The notes: generated from the sequence alone by a model not told the origin. 64,000 nt of DNA from Mycolicibacterium monacense (GCF_010731575.1 NZ_AP022617.1:3596001-3660000), one strand, 5' to 3'. Counted from the first letter of the stretch, positions 1 through 9,440 are shown. Numbers and translations: made by a program.

Positions 1-86
1 CGATGTCCGGCGGGCGCACGCGGACTGCGCTGCCGAACGGCGAGGTGACCTCTACGATGTCCTTGCCTAGGGAAGGACATCGGGGA

Positions 87-1067
87 ATGGCGTCACACAG
101 GTACATCGGCTACGTCGGCGGATTGGCGGTCGCAGTCGGCGTGGGCGCCGCGGTCGCAGTCTCCGGCCAGGGCCTCGCGCACGCGGAGACCGAGTCGGCG
201 TCGAGCGCCTCGGAGTCGGCGAGCGGTTCGGAGTCGTCGGGCTCCGTCGACGCCGGACCCGCGAAGCCACAAGCCGAACCGGATACCGAGGCCGACGAGA
301 CCGACGACAGCACCGAGGACACTTCTGAGGACAAGCCCGACAAGGCTGGAGCCGACAAGCCGTCGCTGAGCCAGAAGCTCCGGCAGTCGGCGAAGGATTT
401 CGAGGCCGAGCAGGTCGAGAAGCTGCGCAGCGTGTTCACGCTCCGCGCCGTCGAGAAGGATGCCGACGTCGAGCCGGTGGCCAAGCGCGACAGCGCATCC
501 GACGATGCAGCCGCCGATGCTGACGAGGAAGCGCTCGAGGATGTGGCCGCACCGGCCCGCCTGGTCCAGGAACCCGCCGACGAGTCCGCTGACGAGTCGG
601 TGTCCGCGGCCGCCGCCGCGCCGGTGCCGTGGAGCCCCGACCCGTTCCGGCCCGACGATCCGGACCCCCAGGACATGCCCGGTGCGGTCCTCACGCTGCG
701 CGACCTGCTCATGGGTGCGGCCGGCCCGGAGTTCCGCCCCTACATCCGCGAAGGCGTCGAAGCGGTGTACCGCGGCAGCCAGATCGTGCCGTGGGTGAAC
801 GTCGTCGTGCCCGCGTACAAGATCGTCCCGGCTTTCATCGAGGCCGCCCAGGGCAACAAGGCGGGCGCGCAGGTCATCATCAACGAACTGCTCAAGACCA
901 CCGGCCCGGTGTCACTGCTGTACTACGGCTACGACCAGATCGCCGACCTCGCCAACATGGAGTACGAGGCGCGCCTGCTCAAGGAGCAGTTCTACAGCAC
1001 GGCGTGGGACACTCTGGACCCGCTGGCGCTGCTGCACGAGTACGGCGACCACGGCCTGCCCGGTTAG
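87..1067 (+). CDS. Acidic secreted protein, hypothetical
   Basis: The start at 87 is chosen because GGAAGG lies at 71-76 and the product then begins with a typical mycobacterial signal peptide: a short basic start, a hydrophobic stretch at about residues 7-26, and a likely cleavage after AHA at residue 33. The 326-residue protein continues with a low-complexity Ser/Glu/Asp-rich region to about residue 180. It ends in a non-repetitive domain of about 130 residues. I recognise no catalytic motif. The same signal-peptide style occurs on other mycobacterial exported proteins, so export is well supported but function is unknown. It converges on the next gene with a 4-base overlap. Confidence 0.75.
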   Translation: MASHRYIGYVGGLAVAVGVGAAVAVSGQGLAHAETESASSASESASGSESSGSVDAGPAKPQAEPDTEADETDDSTEDTSEDKPDKAGADKPSLSQKLRQSAKDFEAEQVEKLRSVFTLRAVEKDADVEPVAKRDSASDDAAADADEEALEDVAAPARLVQEPADESADESVSAAAAAPVPWSPDPFRPDDPDPQDMPGAVLTLRDLLMGAAGPEFRPYIREGVEAVYRGSQIVPWVNVVVPAYKIVPAFIEAAQGNKAGAQVIINELLKTTGPVSLLYYGYDQIADLANMEYEARLLKEQFYSTAWDTLDPLALLHEYGDHGLPG

Positions 1068-1951
1068 GGCAGGTCTTCGGGCGTGAGTTGATCGCGCGGG
1101 ATGACCACCACCGGCACGTGCAGGACGCGCAGCATCTTGGCGGCCGTCGAGCCGAGGAACAGCCGTCGCGGTGCGCTCAACCGGCTGGAACCGACCATGA
1201 TGAGATCACCGTCGTGCCATTCCAGCTTGGCCACCGCGTCCTCGACGCCGCGCCCGTCGACGGTCAGCGAGGTCACCGGAATACCCTCGGGCAGACCGCG
1301 TTTCGCCGCTTCCAAGGTCTGGTTGGCGTGTTCGAGCGCCCGGTGCCGCACCGCGTCGACGTCACCGCGCAGCACCCCGAACGTCGGGTCGAGCGCCACG
1401 AGCGAGACCAGCCGCAGCGGTGTGCCCGCCGCCGAGCTGAACCGGACCGCGTGCTCGAGCAGCAGGTCCGCGCCCTCGCGGCGGCCGAGGGCGCACGTCA
1501 CCTCCCGGACGCGCTCGACCGGCGAGTCCCGGAGTCCGCGCGGCGCCACCGCGACGGGCATCGGCGCCGAGTGCAGCAGCTGGTTGACCACCGAGCCGAG
1601 CGTGTAACTGCCGGCCAGGCCACCGCCCGATCCCCCCACCACGATCGCGTCGGCGCCGAGCCGGCCCGCTTCGGTGATGAGCCCGTCGGCGGCGGAGTCG
1701 GTGAACACCAGATGGCTGTGCGCCGACACGTCGGCGGGCACCGACGCCATCGCATCGGCCAGCCACTTCTCGGCCTGACGGGCAAGCAGATCGTCGTGCT
1801 CACCGGTCGGAACCATGGCCGGCAGTGCCCGGTCGGACGGCAGCATGATGCAGATGTCGAGTTCGGCGCCGAGCGTGCGGGCCAGGCGGACGCCCAGCGC
1901 GAGTGCGTCCGCGCCACCGGGGGTGGCGAGATAACCGACGACCAACCTCAT
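1064..1951 (-). CDS. Universal stress protein, two tandem USP domains
   Basis: A 295-residue cytoplasmic protein with two USP domains. Each starts with a beta-strand/Asp-type segment (the first at MRLVVGYLATPGG) and ends in the ATP-binding pattern G-2x-G-9x-G-S/T: VVGGSGGGLAGSYTLGS near residue 125 and MVGSSRLSAPRRLFLGS near residue 260. Tandem USPs of about 290 residues are a large mycobacterial family that binds ATP and is linked to dormancy and stress. A start 18 bases upstream is possible, but MRLVVGY fits the family N-terminus. I found no DosR box upstream, so hypoxia control is not supported by the sequence. Confidence 0.9.
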   Translation of the reverse strand: MRLVVGYLATPGGADALALGVRLARTLGAELDICIMLPSDRALPAMVPTGEHDDLLARQAEKWLADAMASVPADVSAHSHLVFTDSAADGLITEAGRLGADAIVVGGSGGGLAGSYTLGSVVNQLLHSAPMPVAVAPRGLRDSPVERVREVTCALGRREGADLLLEHAVRFSSAAGTPLRLVSLVALDPTFGVLRGDVDAVRHRALEHANQTLEAAKRGLPEGIPVTSLTVDGRGVEDAVAKLEWHDGDLIMVGSSRLSAPRRLFLGSTAAKMLRVLHVPVVVIPRDQLTPEDLP

Positions 1952-2042
1952 GACCGAACCACCGCCCATCTCGCACGTCCGGCGAACGCCGCGGATTCCA
2001 ATCCTGTCAATCGGAGGCCGTTTTCACCGGCACTTCACCAAA

Positions 2043-2912
2043 TCAAGGTCGATACTGCGCGGTCCCGTCCTCGAGCACCAGTCGGGCGCCCGAGCCGTCC
2101 GGGGCGGCGGCCTCGGTCCGGAACACCGCGTCGCCCTCGGCGGTGCGCCACACCGACGTCGTCAACGTCTCGCCGGGGAACACCGGCGAGGTGAAGCGGG
2201 CGCCGATCGCGGTGACCCGCGTGGCGTCACCGTCGCCGAGCGCGGCGACCAGCGCACGGCCGGCGACACCGTAGGTGCACAGCCCGTGCAGGATCGGACG
2301 CGGGAAGCCGGCCAGCTCGCGGGCGAACCACGGATCGCTGTGCAGCGGGTTGCGGTCCCCGGAGAGCCGGTAGAGCAGGGCCTGGTCCTCGCGGGTCGGT
2401 AGGGCGATGCGCGCATCCGGCTCGCGCTCGGGGATCTCCGGCGCCTGCGGTCGCGTCCCAGGCTGCCCGCCGAATCCGCCCTCGCCGCGGATCACCGCCG
2501 TCGAGACCGTCTCGGCGACCACCTCGCCGGTGTCGGGGTCGGTGCCGGTGCCCTTGAACGCCAGGATGGCGTTCTTCCCCTCGCCCTTGTCCTGGATGTC
2601 GGCGACCTCGGAGACCACGCTCAGCCGGCCGGCCGGTTTGAGGGGTGCGAACAACCGGATCTGCTGCGACCCGTGCAGCAGCATGCTGAAGTTGAACGAG
2701 CCGACCTCGCCCACGGCCCCCCACGCCGGCGACGCGATGACCGCGTAGGTGGGCAGCACCTGCTGCTCGACGTCGTGGCTGTTCTCGGTGGTGAACGCCA
2801 GGTCGGCGGTGCCCGCTCCCACGCCGAGGGCGTAGAGCAACGTCTCGCGGTCGGTCCATTCGTAGAGCACCGGCTCGGACTTGCGGCCAACGGCATCGGG
2901 ATCGATCGGCAT
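2043..2912 (-). CDS. htdY: MaoC-type 3-hydroxyacyl-thioester dehydratase (HtdY-like)
   Basis: A 289-residue double-hotdog protein of the MaoC/hydratase-2 family, expected to hydrate or dehydrate (R)-3-hydroxyacyl-CoA/enoyl-CoA. The C-terminal hotdog carries the hydratase-2 signature YRLSGDRNPLHSDP, containing the catalytic Asp and His, followed by FPRPILHGLCTYG. Position and length match Rv3389c (htdY) of M. tuberculosis, next to the nucleoside hydrolase gene. ATG at 2912 is preferred because AAGGGAG lies 5 bases before it; an in-frame GTG at 2918 has no such spacing. It is divergent from the MarR gene with a 75-base shared promoter region. Confidence 0.9.
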   Translation of the reverse strand: MPIDPDAVGRKSEPVLYEWTDRETLLYALGVGAGTADLAFTTENSHDVEQQVLPTYAVIASPAWGAVGEVGSFNFSMLLHGSQQIRLFAPLKPAGRLSVVSEVADIQDKGEGKNAILAFKGTGTDPDTGEVVAETVSTAVIRGEGGFGGQPGTRPQAPEIPEREPDARIALPTREDQALLYRLSGDRNPLHSDPWFARELAGFPRPILHGLCTYGVAGRALVAALGDGDATRVTAIGARFTSPVFPGETLTTSVWRTAEGDAVFRTEAAAPDGSGARLVLEDGTAQYRP

Positions 2913-2987
2913 GGGCACTCCCTTCTCGGCGTGAATCGGACCCTATCTTTCCGGTTGAACGGCGAATTTCTGGATACCGAATAGGCC

Positions 2988-3413
2988 ATGGCCGAACCCG
3001 CGGGCTGGCAGGCGATGCGCTCGGTGCTGTTGCTCTGCCGGTCGATGACCGCAGTCGTCGACCAGGAACTCAAGGATCGTTTCCGGTTGCGGTTGATCGA
3101 CTTCCAGATCCTCAAACAGCTGCAGTCCACCGACACCGGCACCTGGCTGCTGGGCGAGGTGGCCCGCGAACTGTTCGTGCACGCGACCACGGTCAGCATC
3201 GCCACCGAGCGGCTCGCCGGACGCGATCTGGTGCTGCGCCGCGCCCATCCGACCGATCGCAGGGCGACGCTGGTGAGCATCACCGACGAGGGGCGCACCC
3301 TGGCGGAGGCGGCGACGGCGGCGCTGGCGGCCGCGGGATTCGGCCTGGCCGGCCTGACCCCCGACCAGCTCGCTGCGCTCAGTTGCGTCGAGACCCACGC
3401 CCGCACCCGGTGA
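2988..3413 (+). CDS. MarR-family transcriptional regulator
   Basis: A 141-residue winged-helix regulator. The recognition region (LLGEVARELFVHATTVSIA, about residues 50-68) and the wing with the family's DRR signature (HPTDRRATLVSITDEG, about residues 87-102) are clear. The C-terminal dimerisation helix is short. It sits divergently from the htdY gene and directly upstream of the nucleoside hydrolase gene, whose own -10 box begins 13 bases after this stop. Its target is unknown; the htdY/marR intergenic region is the natural candidate. Confidence 0.85.
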   Translation: MAEPAGWQAMRSVLLLCRSMTAVVDQELKDRFRLRLIDFQILKQLQSTDTGTWLLGEVARELFVHATTVSIATERLAGRDLVLRRAHPTDRRATLVSITDEGRTLAEAATAALAAAGFGLAGLTPDQLAALSCVETHARTR

Positions 3414-3425
3414 CCGGAGCGGGCG

Positions 3426-3431
3426 TATCCT
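3426..3431 (+). promoter_or_regulatory. -10 box (TATCCT) for leaderless iunH
   Basis: TATCCT fits the mycobacterial TANNNT -10 motif and ends 6 bases before the GTG start at 3438, with no Shine-Dalgarno sequence between. This is the spacing expected when transcription starts at the first base of the start codon. Confidence 0.5.
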
Positions 3432-3437
3432 CGCCCG

Positions 3438-4487
3438 GTGACCATCCGCGACAACGAGTCTGCCGCTCCGATACCGGTTTTCGCCGATGTGGACACCGGC
3501 GTCGACGATGCGATGGCGCTGGTGTACCTGTTCGCCAGCGAAGACGCCGACGTGGTCGGGATCGCCTCCACGGCGGGAAACGTCGGGGTGGACCAGGTCT
3601 GCCACAACAATCTTGCGCTCCTCGACCTGTGCGGGACGCACGGCGTTCCGGTGTCGCGGGGCGCCGACGGCCCGATCGCTTCGGCGTTGCGCACCGCCGA
3701 GGACACCCACGGTCCCGAGGGGCTGGGTTATGCGCACCTACCGTCGAACGGTTCGACGGTCACCACCTACGACGCCGCCGAGGCGTGGGTGCGGGCCGCC
3801 CGCGCGCATCCGGGTGAGCTGGTCGGCATCGCGGTCGGACCGCTGACCAACCTCGCGCTGGCGGTGCGGGCCGAACCGGCGCTGCCGACCCTGCTGCGCC
3901 GGTTGGTGATCATGGGCGGCGCGTTCGACTACCGGGGCAACACGACCGCGGTGGCCGAGTGGAACGTCAGCGTCGACCCCGAGGCCGCCGCCGAGGTGTT
4001 CCACGCCTGGAGCGCCCCCGGTCTCACCCCGCCGATCGTGTTGGGGCTCAACCTGACCGAACACATCGCGTTGACGCCGACACTGTTGACCAGGTTGGCG
4101 GCCGCCGCGCAGTCACCGACCAGGGCGATGAGCGTGCTCGACGACCGGGGCACCCGGTCGGTGGCCGCCAACCCGCTGATCCGGGTGCTCGAGGATGCGT
4201 TGCGGTTCTACTTCGAGTTCCACTTCGATCAGGGTGAGGGCTACCTCGCGCACCTGCACGACCCGCTGGCCGCCGCGGTCGCCCTCTACCCTGATCTGGT
4301 GCAGTACCGGGCCGCCACGGTGGATGTCGAGCTGACCGGCACGCTGACCCGTGGAATGACGATCGCGGACTGGAACGGCCGGTGGGGCCGCCCGCCGAAC
4401 GCCCTGGTCGGCATCGGCGTCGACGCCGGCGTCTTCTTCGACCGGTTCATCGACCGCGTCGGGCCGTTCGCCCGCCGGCTGGGTTGA
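3438..4487 (+). CDS. iunH: Nucleoside hydrolase (IunH)
   Basis: A 349-residue inosine-uridine preferring nucleoside hydrolase that cleaves the N-glycosidic bond of ribonucleosides in purine/pyrimidine salvage. The N-terminal Asp cluster DVDTGVDDA (about residue 17) binds Ca2+ and ribose. EWNVSVDPEAA (about residue 175) and LHDPLAAAVAL (about residue 272) supply further family motifs, including the C-terminal metal-binding Asp. It corresponds to Rv3393 in order and size. The GTG start at 3438 is supported by a leaderless-type -10 box just upstream. Confidence 0.93.
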   Translation: MTIRDNESAAPIPVFADVDTGVDDAMALVYLFASEDADVVGIASTAGNVGVDQVCHNNLALLDLCGTHGVPVSRGADGPIASALRTAEDTHGPEGLGYAHLPSNGSTVTTYDAAEAWVRAARAHPGELVGIAVGPLTNLALAVRAEPALPTLLRRLVIMGGAFDYRGNTTAVAEWNVSVDPEAAAEVFHAWSAPGLTPPIVLGLNLTEHIALTPTLLTRLAAAAQSPTRAMSVLDDRGTRSVAANPLIRVLEDALRFYFEFHFDQGEGYLAHLHDPLAAAVALYPDLVQYRAATVDVELTGTLTRGMTIADWNGRWGRPPNALVGIGVDAGVFFDRFIDRVGPFARRLG

Positions 4488-4489
4488 CG

Positions 4490-4912
4490 TCAGTCGTCGG
4501 TGACGGTGACCGTGACGTCGATGTTGCCGCGCGTCGCGTTGGAGTACGGGCACACCTGATGCGCCTTGTCGGCGATCTCCTGAGCGGTCTTCTCGTCGAC
4601 GTTGGGCAGCGCCACCTCCAGTTCCACCGCGAGTCCGAACCCGCCGTTGTCGAGCTGGCCGATCGAAACCCGCGCGCCCACAGTCGAATCGGTGACGTCG
4701 ACCTTCTCCTGGCGGGCCACCAGGCGCAGCGCGGAGTGGAAGCAGGCCGCGTATCCGACGGCGAACAACTGCTCGGGGTTGGTGCCGTCACCGCTGCCGC
4801 CCATCTCCTTCGGGATCGCGAGGTCGAAGTCGAGGCGGCCGTCGGAGCTGCGGCCGTGGCCGTCGCGGCCTTCGCCGGTGGCCAGCGCTTCTGCGGTGTA
4901 GAGGGCTTTCAT
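4490..4912 (-). CDS. ohr: Organic hydroperoxide resistance protein (Ohr)
   Basis: A 140-residue OsmC/Ohr-family thiol peroxidase that reduces organic hydroperoxides. Both redox Cys are present: ACFHSAL near residue 59 and VCPYSNAT near residue 123. The start MKALYTAEAL matches the Ohr N-terminus (typically MKxLYTAxAT). Its ATG overlaps the stop of ohrR (ATGA at 4912-4909), so the two are translationally coupled and co-transcribed. It stops 2 bases from the convergent iunH stop. The ohr-ohrR pair is an insertion relative to the H37Rv order iunH-imuB. Confidence 0.95.
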   Translation of the reverse strand: MKALYTAEALATGEGRDGHGRSSDGRLDFDLAIPKEMGGSGDGTNPEQLFAVGYAACFHSALRLVARQEKVDVTDSTVGARVSIGQLDNGGFGLAVELEVALPNVDEKTAQEIADKAHQVCPYSNATRGNIDVTVTVTDD

Positions 4913-5349
4913 GTGGGTTCCTTCCGATGGATGAGCACGTCGTTCAACTGACGGACGGCGTCGCGTAACTGCTCGGCGTCGTCGACGGACAGCCCGGTGG
5001 CCCGGAACAGTTCCTCGGGGATGCACTGCGCGCGTTCCTCGAGCGCCCGACCGGCGTCGGTCAGGTCGATCTCGACCTGACGCTCGTCGGAGCGGGACCG
5101 TTGCCGCACCACGAACCCGTTGGCCTCGAGGCGTTTCAGCAGCGGCGAGAGGGTGCCGGAATCCAGATGCAGCCGCTCACCGAGCCGGCCGACCGTCACC
5201 GGACCCTCCTCCCACAGCACCAGCAGCACCAGGTACTGCGGATAGGTGAGGTTCAACTCCGTCAACACCGGCCGGTAGGCCGCCGTCATGGCACGCGTCG
5301 CCGAGTACAGCGCGAAGCACAGATGCTGATCGAGGCGGAGCGTGGCCAT
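4909..5349 (-). CDS. ohrR: Organic peroxide-sensing MarR regulator OhrR
   Basis: A 146-residue MarR protein. The N-terminal DQHLCFALYSATRAMT contains the Cys that senses peroxide in the OhrR subfamily (compare LCFLLY in Bacillus OhrR). The winged helix is at about residues 55-100 with the wing RSDERQVEIDLTDAG. It is the first gene of an ohrR-ohr operon and should repress its own promoter until the Cys is oxidised. ATG at 5349 lies 7 bases after a TATCGT box (5362-5357, minus strand) with no ribosome-binding site, suggesting a leaderless start. Inverted repeats just upstream are the likely operator. Confidence 0.93.
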   Translation of the reverse strand: MATLRLDQHLCFALYSATRAMTAAYRPVLTELNLTYPQYLVLLVLWEEGPVTVGRLGERLHLDSGTLSPLLKRLEANGFVVRQRSRSDERQVEIDLTDAGRALEERAQCIPEELFRATGLSVDDAEQLRDAVRQLNDVLIHRKEPT

Positions 5350-5356
5350 ACCGACA

Positions 5357-5386
5357 ACGATAGCTCACAATTAAGTTGTGCACAAC
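5357..5386 (-). promoter_or_regulatory. ohrR promoter and overlapping OhrR operator palindromes
   Basis: The -10 TATCGT (5362-5357) is followed 7 bases later by the ohrR ATG. Immediately upstream are two overlapping inverted repeats: CACAA-TTAAG-TTGTG (5366-5380) and the perfect 12-base palindrome GTTGTGCACAAC (5375-5386). They would occupy about -17 to -37, ideal for blocking polymerase. OhrR binding to AT-rich TTGT/ACAA inverted repeats is known; assigning this site to this OhrR is inference. Confidence 0.65.
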
Positions 5387-5394
5387 TAGAATGT

Positions 5395-6993
5395 CTACTC
5401 GTAGGCTCCCTCCACGTACCAGCGACGCTGCCGGTAACACAGCAGCAGCGCCGCCTGACCCTTGCTTCCGTCGAGCAGCACCTGCGCCCTGGCGGTGCGC
5501 CCCTTGGCGCGGTCGGGATCCCACCACCGTTCGTCGACCGGCCACGGCCCGGCCCACCAGGCCAGGTCACCGCGGTAGCCGCCGCCGTCCAGACGCGCCG
5601 GAGGACCGGAGAACAGTCCGCGGTGGGTCACCCGGACCGGATTGCCCTCGGCGTCGAGCACCTCCACCGGATCGTCGAGCAGCACCGCGGGCGACGGTTC
5701 GGGCAGCTGACCGGGCCACGGTTGGCGCGGATCGGCCTGCGGCACCGGCTCATCCCCGAAGGCGGTGAAGGTGATCCGCTCGGCCGGGCCGCGTCCACCG
5801 CTGAGCACCGGCACCTGCACCGCTTCCGGGCCGAGCAGGCCCTGGACCCGCACCAGCGCCCGGCGGGCCCGCAACCGGTCCTCCTCTCCGACGCCACCCC
5901 ACAGCGGCAGCTGCAACGCTTCGGCCGAGATGACCTCGACCGGCCGCAACCGCAGCACGGTGATCGGCGCGGTGGGGCGGTCTTGGGGGTTGCGCCGGTT
6001 CAGCCAGCCGTCGAGTTGCCAGCGCACCCGGTCGGCGGTGGCGTCCTCGGTCAGCGGTTCGGCACACCGCCACACCCGTTCCAGCTCCTTGCCGTCCTCG
6101 GTGACGGCGTGGATCGCCAACCGGGTGCAGCCCACCCCCGCCGATTCGAGGCTGCGGTGCAGCTGCCCGGCCAGCGACCGGCCGGCGAACGCCGCGGCGT
6201 CCACCCGGTCGATGGGCGGATCGCAGTTCATCACCGCATCGAGCTCCGCCGGTGGCTCCCGGCCCGACGGACCGCGGGCCGGCTCACCCCGGGCGAACCG
6301 GTGCGCGGCGACGGCGTCCGCCCCGAAACGGGAGGCCACATCCGTCCGGGACAGGGCGGAGAACTGGCCGATTGTGCGAATACCCATGCGCCACAACAGG
6401 TCCGCCAGCTCTTCCCGGCCGGGCGCGGCCAGGCTCGGCTCGGTGGCGAGCTGGCGGATCGACAGGGCGGACAGGAAGCCGGCGTCCTCACCGGGCGCCA
6501 CGATGCGGCCCTCCCGTGCGGCGAACACCGCGGTGGGCAGCTGATCGGCGATACCGACCTGACATTCCACCCCCGCGGCGGCGACCGCGTCGACCAGCCG
6601 CTCGGCCGCGGCCTGTTCGGAGCCGAAGTACCGCGCCGCCCCGCGCACCGCCATCACGAGCAGACCAGGCCGCAGCACCTCGGCGCGCGGCACCAGATCG
6701 TCGACCGCCGCCGTGACGTTCTCGAAGTGGCGGGCATCGCGGGCCGGATCCGCCGCGGCGACATGCAGGTGCGGGCACCTGGCCTGCGACTCACGGCGCC
6801 GCAGCCCCCGCCGCACCCCCGCGGCACGCGCCGATGCCGAACACGCAATGACCCGGTTAGCCAGCGTGACCGCCACCGGCGCCGTAGGGGGCAGGTGCGC
6901 CGCCGCGGCGGCGGCGACCGCCGGCCAGTCCATGCACCAGACCGCGAGCACCCGGGCGGCCGTTTCTCGATGGGACCGAGCCACGCTACTCAC
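5395..6993 (-). CDS. imuB: ImuB, Y-family polymerase-like mutasome hub
   Basis: A 532-residue DinB/UmuC-like protein that lacks the usual catalytic acidic triad and, in mycobacteria, acts as the adaptor joining ImuA', the beta clamp and DnaE2 in SOS mutagenesis. The beta-clamp-binding motif QLPLWG is present in the second half ([12 protein letters not shown]). The N-terminus [17 protein letters not shown] matches the ImuB family. GTG at 6993 gives an 8-base overlap with imuA'; a second GTG at 6984 follows the imuA' stop directly and is an alternative. Co-transcribed with imuA' from an SOS promoter. Corresponds to Rv3394c. Confidence 0.93.
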   Translation of the reverse strand: MSSVARSHRETAARVLAVWCMDWPAVAAAAAAHLPPTAPVAVTLANRVIACSASARAAGVRRGLRRRESQARCPHLHVAAADPARDARHFENVTAAVDDLVPRAEVLRPGLLVMAVRGAARYFGSEQAAAERLVDAVAAAGVECQVGIADQLPTAVFAAREGRIVAPGEDAGFLSALSIRQLATEPSLAAPGREELADLLWRMGIRTIGQFSALSRTDVASRFGADAVAAHRFARGEPARGPSGREPPAELDAVMNCDPPIDRVDAAAFAGRSLAGQLHRSLESAGVGCTRLAIHAVTEDGKELERVWRCAEPLTEDATADRVRWQLDGWLNRRNPQDRPTAPITVLRLRPVEVISAEALQLPLWGGVGEEDRLRARRALVRVQGLLGPEAVQVPVLSGGRGPAERITFTAFGDEPVPQADPRQPWPGQLPEPSPAVLLDDPVEVLDAEGNPVRVTHRGLFSGPPARLDGGGYRGDLAWWAGPWPVDERWWDPDRAKGRTARAQVLLDGSKGQAALLLCYRQRRWYVEGAYE

Positions 6994-7684
6994 CGACCGC
7001 CAGGGCCGGGCCGTGGCCCCGGCTTCTCGCCCGCATCGCCAACCGCACCCGGCTGATACGCCCGCACCCCGGCCTCGGCGCCCCGGACGAACCGGCACCG
7101 GCCACCTCGAAACCGCACACCCGGGCCTCCAACCGGGCCGTCGCCCCGGGCCAGTCACCGTTGGTGACCAGCAGCGTGCATCCCTTCTGCCGCGCCCGGG
7201 CCGTCACCGCGCGGGCCCGGCCCGCGGGTACCGACCGACCGCCCAGCCCGAGCACCACCAGATCCATCCCGTCCATCAGGACCGCCGCCACCTCCACCGG
7301 ATCGCCGCCCGGATCCGGGATGACGGCCAGCCTGCTGAGGTCCGCACCCATCTCCACCGCGGCCAGCAGACCGGCATCGGGTTGACCGACGATGGCGGCG
7401 TGACCACCGGCCGCCGTCGTCGCCGCGACCATGCCCAGCGGCAGTGACCGGGCACCCGCGAGCACCGCGACCGTCCCGCGCGGCAACGACCTCGGCAGCT
7501 GCTCAGCCAGCGATTCGGGCAGCGGCAGCAAACTTTCCGAGGCCGGTGACGGGTCGGCGGAGGGGGTCGGACCACGTCGGCCCGACCCGACCTTGCCTGC
7601 CACTGCGGCCATCTGTTTGCGCAGGTGTTCGACCTGCTCAGCGCGGGTACGATGGGTCAGGCTGAGGTTGGTCGCAGCTGTCAC
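6986..7684 (-). CDS. imuA': ImuA', RecA-fold mutasome accessory protein
   Basis: A 232-residue protein resembling a truncated RecA core: a Walker-A-like region is degenerate ([12 protein letters not shown]), and strand/helix blocks such as DLVVLGLGG and [10 protein letters not shown] follow. In mycobacteria ImuA' pairs with ImuB and DnaE2 for damage-induced translesion synthesis. Start: GGAGG lies at 7696-7692, 7 bases before GTG at 7684, whereas the GTG at 7690 is only 1 base away, so 7684 is chosen. A LexA box lies 37 bases upstream. Corresponds to Rv3395c. Confidence 0.9.
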   Translation of the reverse strand: MTAATNLSLTHRTRAEQVEHLRKQMAAVAGKVGSGRRGPTPSADPSPASESLLPLPESLAEQLPRSLPRGTVAVLAGARSLPLGMVAATTAAGGHAAIVGQPDAGLLAAVEMGADLSRLAVIPDPGGDPVEVAAVLMDGMDLVVLGLGGRSVPAGRARAVTARARQKGCTLLVTNGDWPGATARLEARVCGFEVAGAGSSGAPRPGCGRISRVRLAMRARSRGHGPALAVGE

Positions 7685-7720
7685 AACCACACCTCCAACA
7701 TCACCAGGAACACTCGTTAT

Positions 7721-7736
7721 TCGAACTCATGTTCGA
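7721..7736 (-). promoter_or_regulatory. LexA (SOS) box of imuA'-imuB
   Basis: TCGAACTCATGTTCGA is a perfect match to the mycobacterial SOS box TCGAAC-N4-GTTCGA. It is the only such site I saw in the window and lies directly upstream of imuA'. LexA repression and RecA-dependent induction follow from established knowledge of this operon. Confidence 0.93.
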
Positions 7737-7771
7737 TACGACGAGTAAACACCGACCCACCGACAAGCGTC

Positions 7772-7799
7772 AAGCCCGGCAGGTGTCCCCGCCGGGCTT
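7772..7799. terminator. Hairpin downstream of guaA
   Basis: AAGCCCGGC (7772-7780) pairs perfectly with GCCGGGCTT (7791-7799) across a 10-base loop. It lies between the guaA stop and the imuA' promoter. The minus-strand transcript from guaA would read a GC stem followed by only a weak U run, typical of mycobacterial intrinsic terminators. Confidence 0.6.
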
Positions 7800-7825
7800 G
7801 TGCGCCAAGTCGTCGCTGGTCCCGA

Positions 7826-9385
7826 CTATTCCCACTCGATGGTGCCGGGCGGCTTGCTCGTGACGTCGAGCACGACCCGGTTCACCTCGGGCACCTCGTT
7901 GGTGATGCGGGTGGAGATCCGCTCGAGCACCTCGTAGGGCACCCGCGTCCAGTCGGCGGTCATGGCGTCCTCGCTGGACACCGGCCGCAGCACGATCGGA
8001 TGGCCGTAGGTACGGCCGTCGCCCTGCACCCCCACCGACCGGACATCGGCCAGCAGCACCACCGGGCACTGCCAGATCTGGTTGTCCAGACCCGCGGCGG
8101 TGAGCTCCTCACGGGCGATCGCATCGGCGTGCCGCAGCGTCTCCAACCGCCCGCGCGTCACCTCACCGACGATGCGGATCCCCAGCCCCGGACCCGGGAA
8201 GGGTTGGCGCGCAACGATGTCCTCGGGCAGCCCGAGTTCACGTCCGACCGCTCGCACCTCGTCCTTGAACAGCAGCCGCAGCGGTTCGACGAGTTTGAAC
8301 TTCAGGTCGGCGGGCAGGCCGCCCACGTTGTGGTGGCTCTTGATGTTCGCCGTACCCGAGCCGCCGCCGGATTCGACGACGTCGGGGTAGAGGGTCCCCT
8401 GCACCAGGAATTCGACCGGCGCTCCGCTGTCGCCCACGATGTCGACCACCGCATCGTCGAAGGCGCTGATGAATTCGCGGCCGATGATCTTGCGCTTGCC
8501 CTCGGGGTTGGTCACCCCGGACAGTTCCTGGAGGAAGCGGTCGGCGACGTCGACGGTGACCAGATTGGCGCCCGTGGCGGCGACGAAATCGCGCTGCACC
8601 TGTGCCCGCTCCCCCGAGCGCAGCAGTCCGTGGTCGACGAACACACAGGTCAGCCGGTCGCCGATGGCGCGCTGCACCAGCGCGGCCGCCACCGCGGAGT
8701 CCACCCCGCCCGACAGCCCGCAGATGGCGCGACCGTCACCGATCTGCTCGCGCACCTGCTCGACGAGCGCATCGGCGATGTTGGCCGGGGTCCATTTGGC
8801 GCCGATACCGGCGAACTCGTGCAGGAACCGGCTGAGCACCTGCTGGCCGTGCGGGGAGTGCAGCACCTCGGGGTGGTACTGCACCCCGGCGAGGCGGCGG
8901 GCCCGGTTCTCGAAGGCCGCGACCGGCGCACCGGCGCTGGTCGCCACCACCTCGAAACCGGACGGCGCCTCGGTGACCGCGTCACCGTGGCTCATCCACA
9001 CCGGCTGGACGGCGGGCAGGTCCGAATGAAGCTCTCCCCCAGCCACTTTCAGCTCGGTGCGGCCGTACTCCCTGGTGCCGGTGTGCGTGACCGTGCCACC
9101 GAGCGCCTGCGCCATGGCCTGAAAGCCGTAGCAGATGCCGAACACCGGGACGTCGAGGTCGAACAGCGCCGGGTCGAGCTGCGGGGCGCCGTCGGCGTAG
9201 ACGCTCGCCGGACCGCCGGACAGCACGATCGCCTGCGGGTCCTTCGCCTTGATCTCCTCGACGGTGGCGGTGTGCGGGACGACCTCGGAGAAGACCCGGG
9301 CTTCGCGGACCCGACGCGCGATCAGCTGCGCATACTGCGCGCCGAAGTCGACCACCAGGACGGGCCGCGGGGATGGGGAATTCAC
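7826..9385 (-). CDS. guaA: GMP synthase, glutamine-hydrolysing
   Basis: A 519-residue enzyme converting XMP, ATP and glutamine to GMP, the last step of guanine nucleotide synthesis. An N-terminal class I glutamine amidotransferase ([17 protein letters not shown] with the nucleophilic Cys, residues about 80-96) is followed by the ATP-pyrophosphatase P-loop [14 protein letters not shown] (about residue 228) and the C-terminal dimerisation domain ending KPPGTIEWE. Length equals the family norm. The start is GTG at 9385. guaB2 and guaB3 lie further along the same window and strand. Confidence 0.97.
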   Translation of the reverse strand: MNSPSPRPVLVVDFGAQYAQLIARRVREARVFSEVVPHTATVEEIKAKDPQAIVLSGGPASVYADGAPQLDPALFDLDVPVFGICYGFQAMAQALGGTVTHTGTREYGRTELKVAGGELHSDLPAVQPVWMSHGDAVTEAPSGFEVVATSAGAPVAAFENRARRLAGVQYHPEVLHSPHGQQVLSRFLHEFAGIGAKWTPANIADALVEQVREQIGDGRAICGLSGGVDSAVAAALVQRAIGDRLTCVFVDHGLLRSGERAQVQRDFVAATGANLVTVDVADRFLQELSGVTNPEGKRKIIGREFISAFDDAVVDIVGDSGAPVEFLVQGTLYPDVVESGGGSGTANIKSHHNVGGLPADLKFKLVEPLRLLFKDEVRAVGRELGLPEDIVARQPFPGPGLGIRIVGEVTRGRLETLRHADAIAREELTAAGLDNQIWQCPVVLLADVRSVGVQGDGRTYGHPIVLRPVSSEDAMTADWTRVPYEVLERISTRITNEVPEVNRVVLDVTSKPPGTIEWE

Positions 9386-9440
9386 CGCCTCATTCTAGAG
9401 GCGGCCCGATTTCGGCCGTCACGTTAGTGTCGAGGCGGCA

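Noticed and set aside
1952..2042. Possible DosR box upstream of the universal stress protein
   Set aside because: No match to the DosR consensus (TTSGGGACTWWAGTCCCSAA) on either strand.
629..2194. 521-codon plus-strand frame across the first gene and the USP gene
   Set aside because: Overlaps two real genes in other frames; Arg-rich translation typical of frame-shifted GC-rich DNA.
5101..7056. 651-codon plus-strand frame opposite imuB/ohrR
   Set aside because: Covers two well-supported minus-strand genes and contains no recognisable domain.
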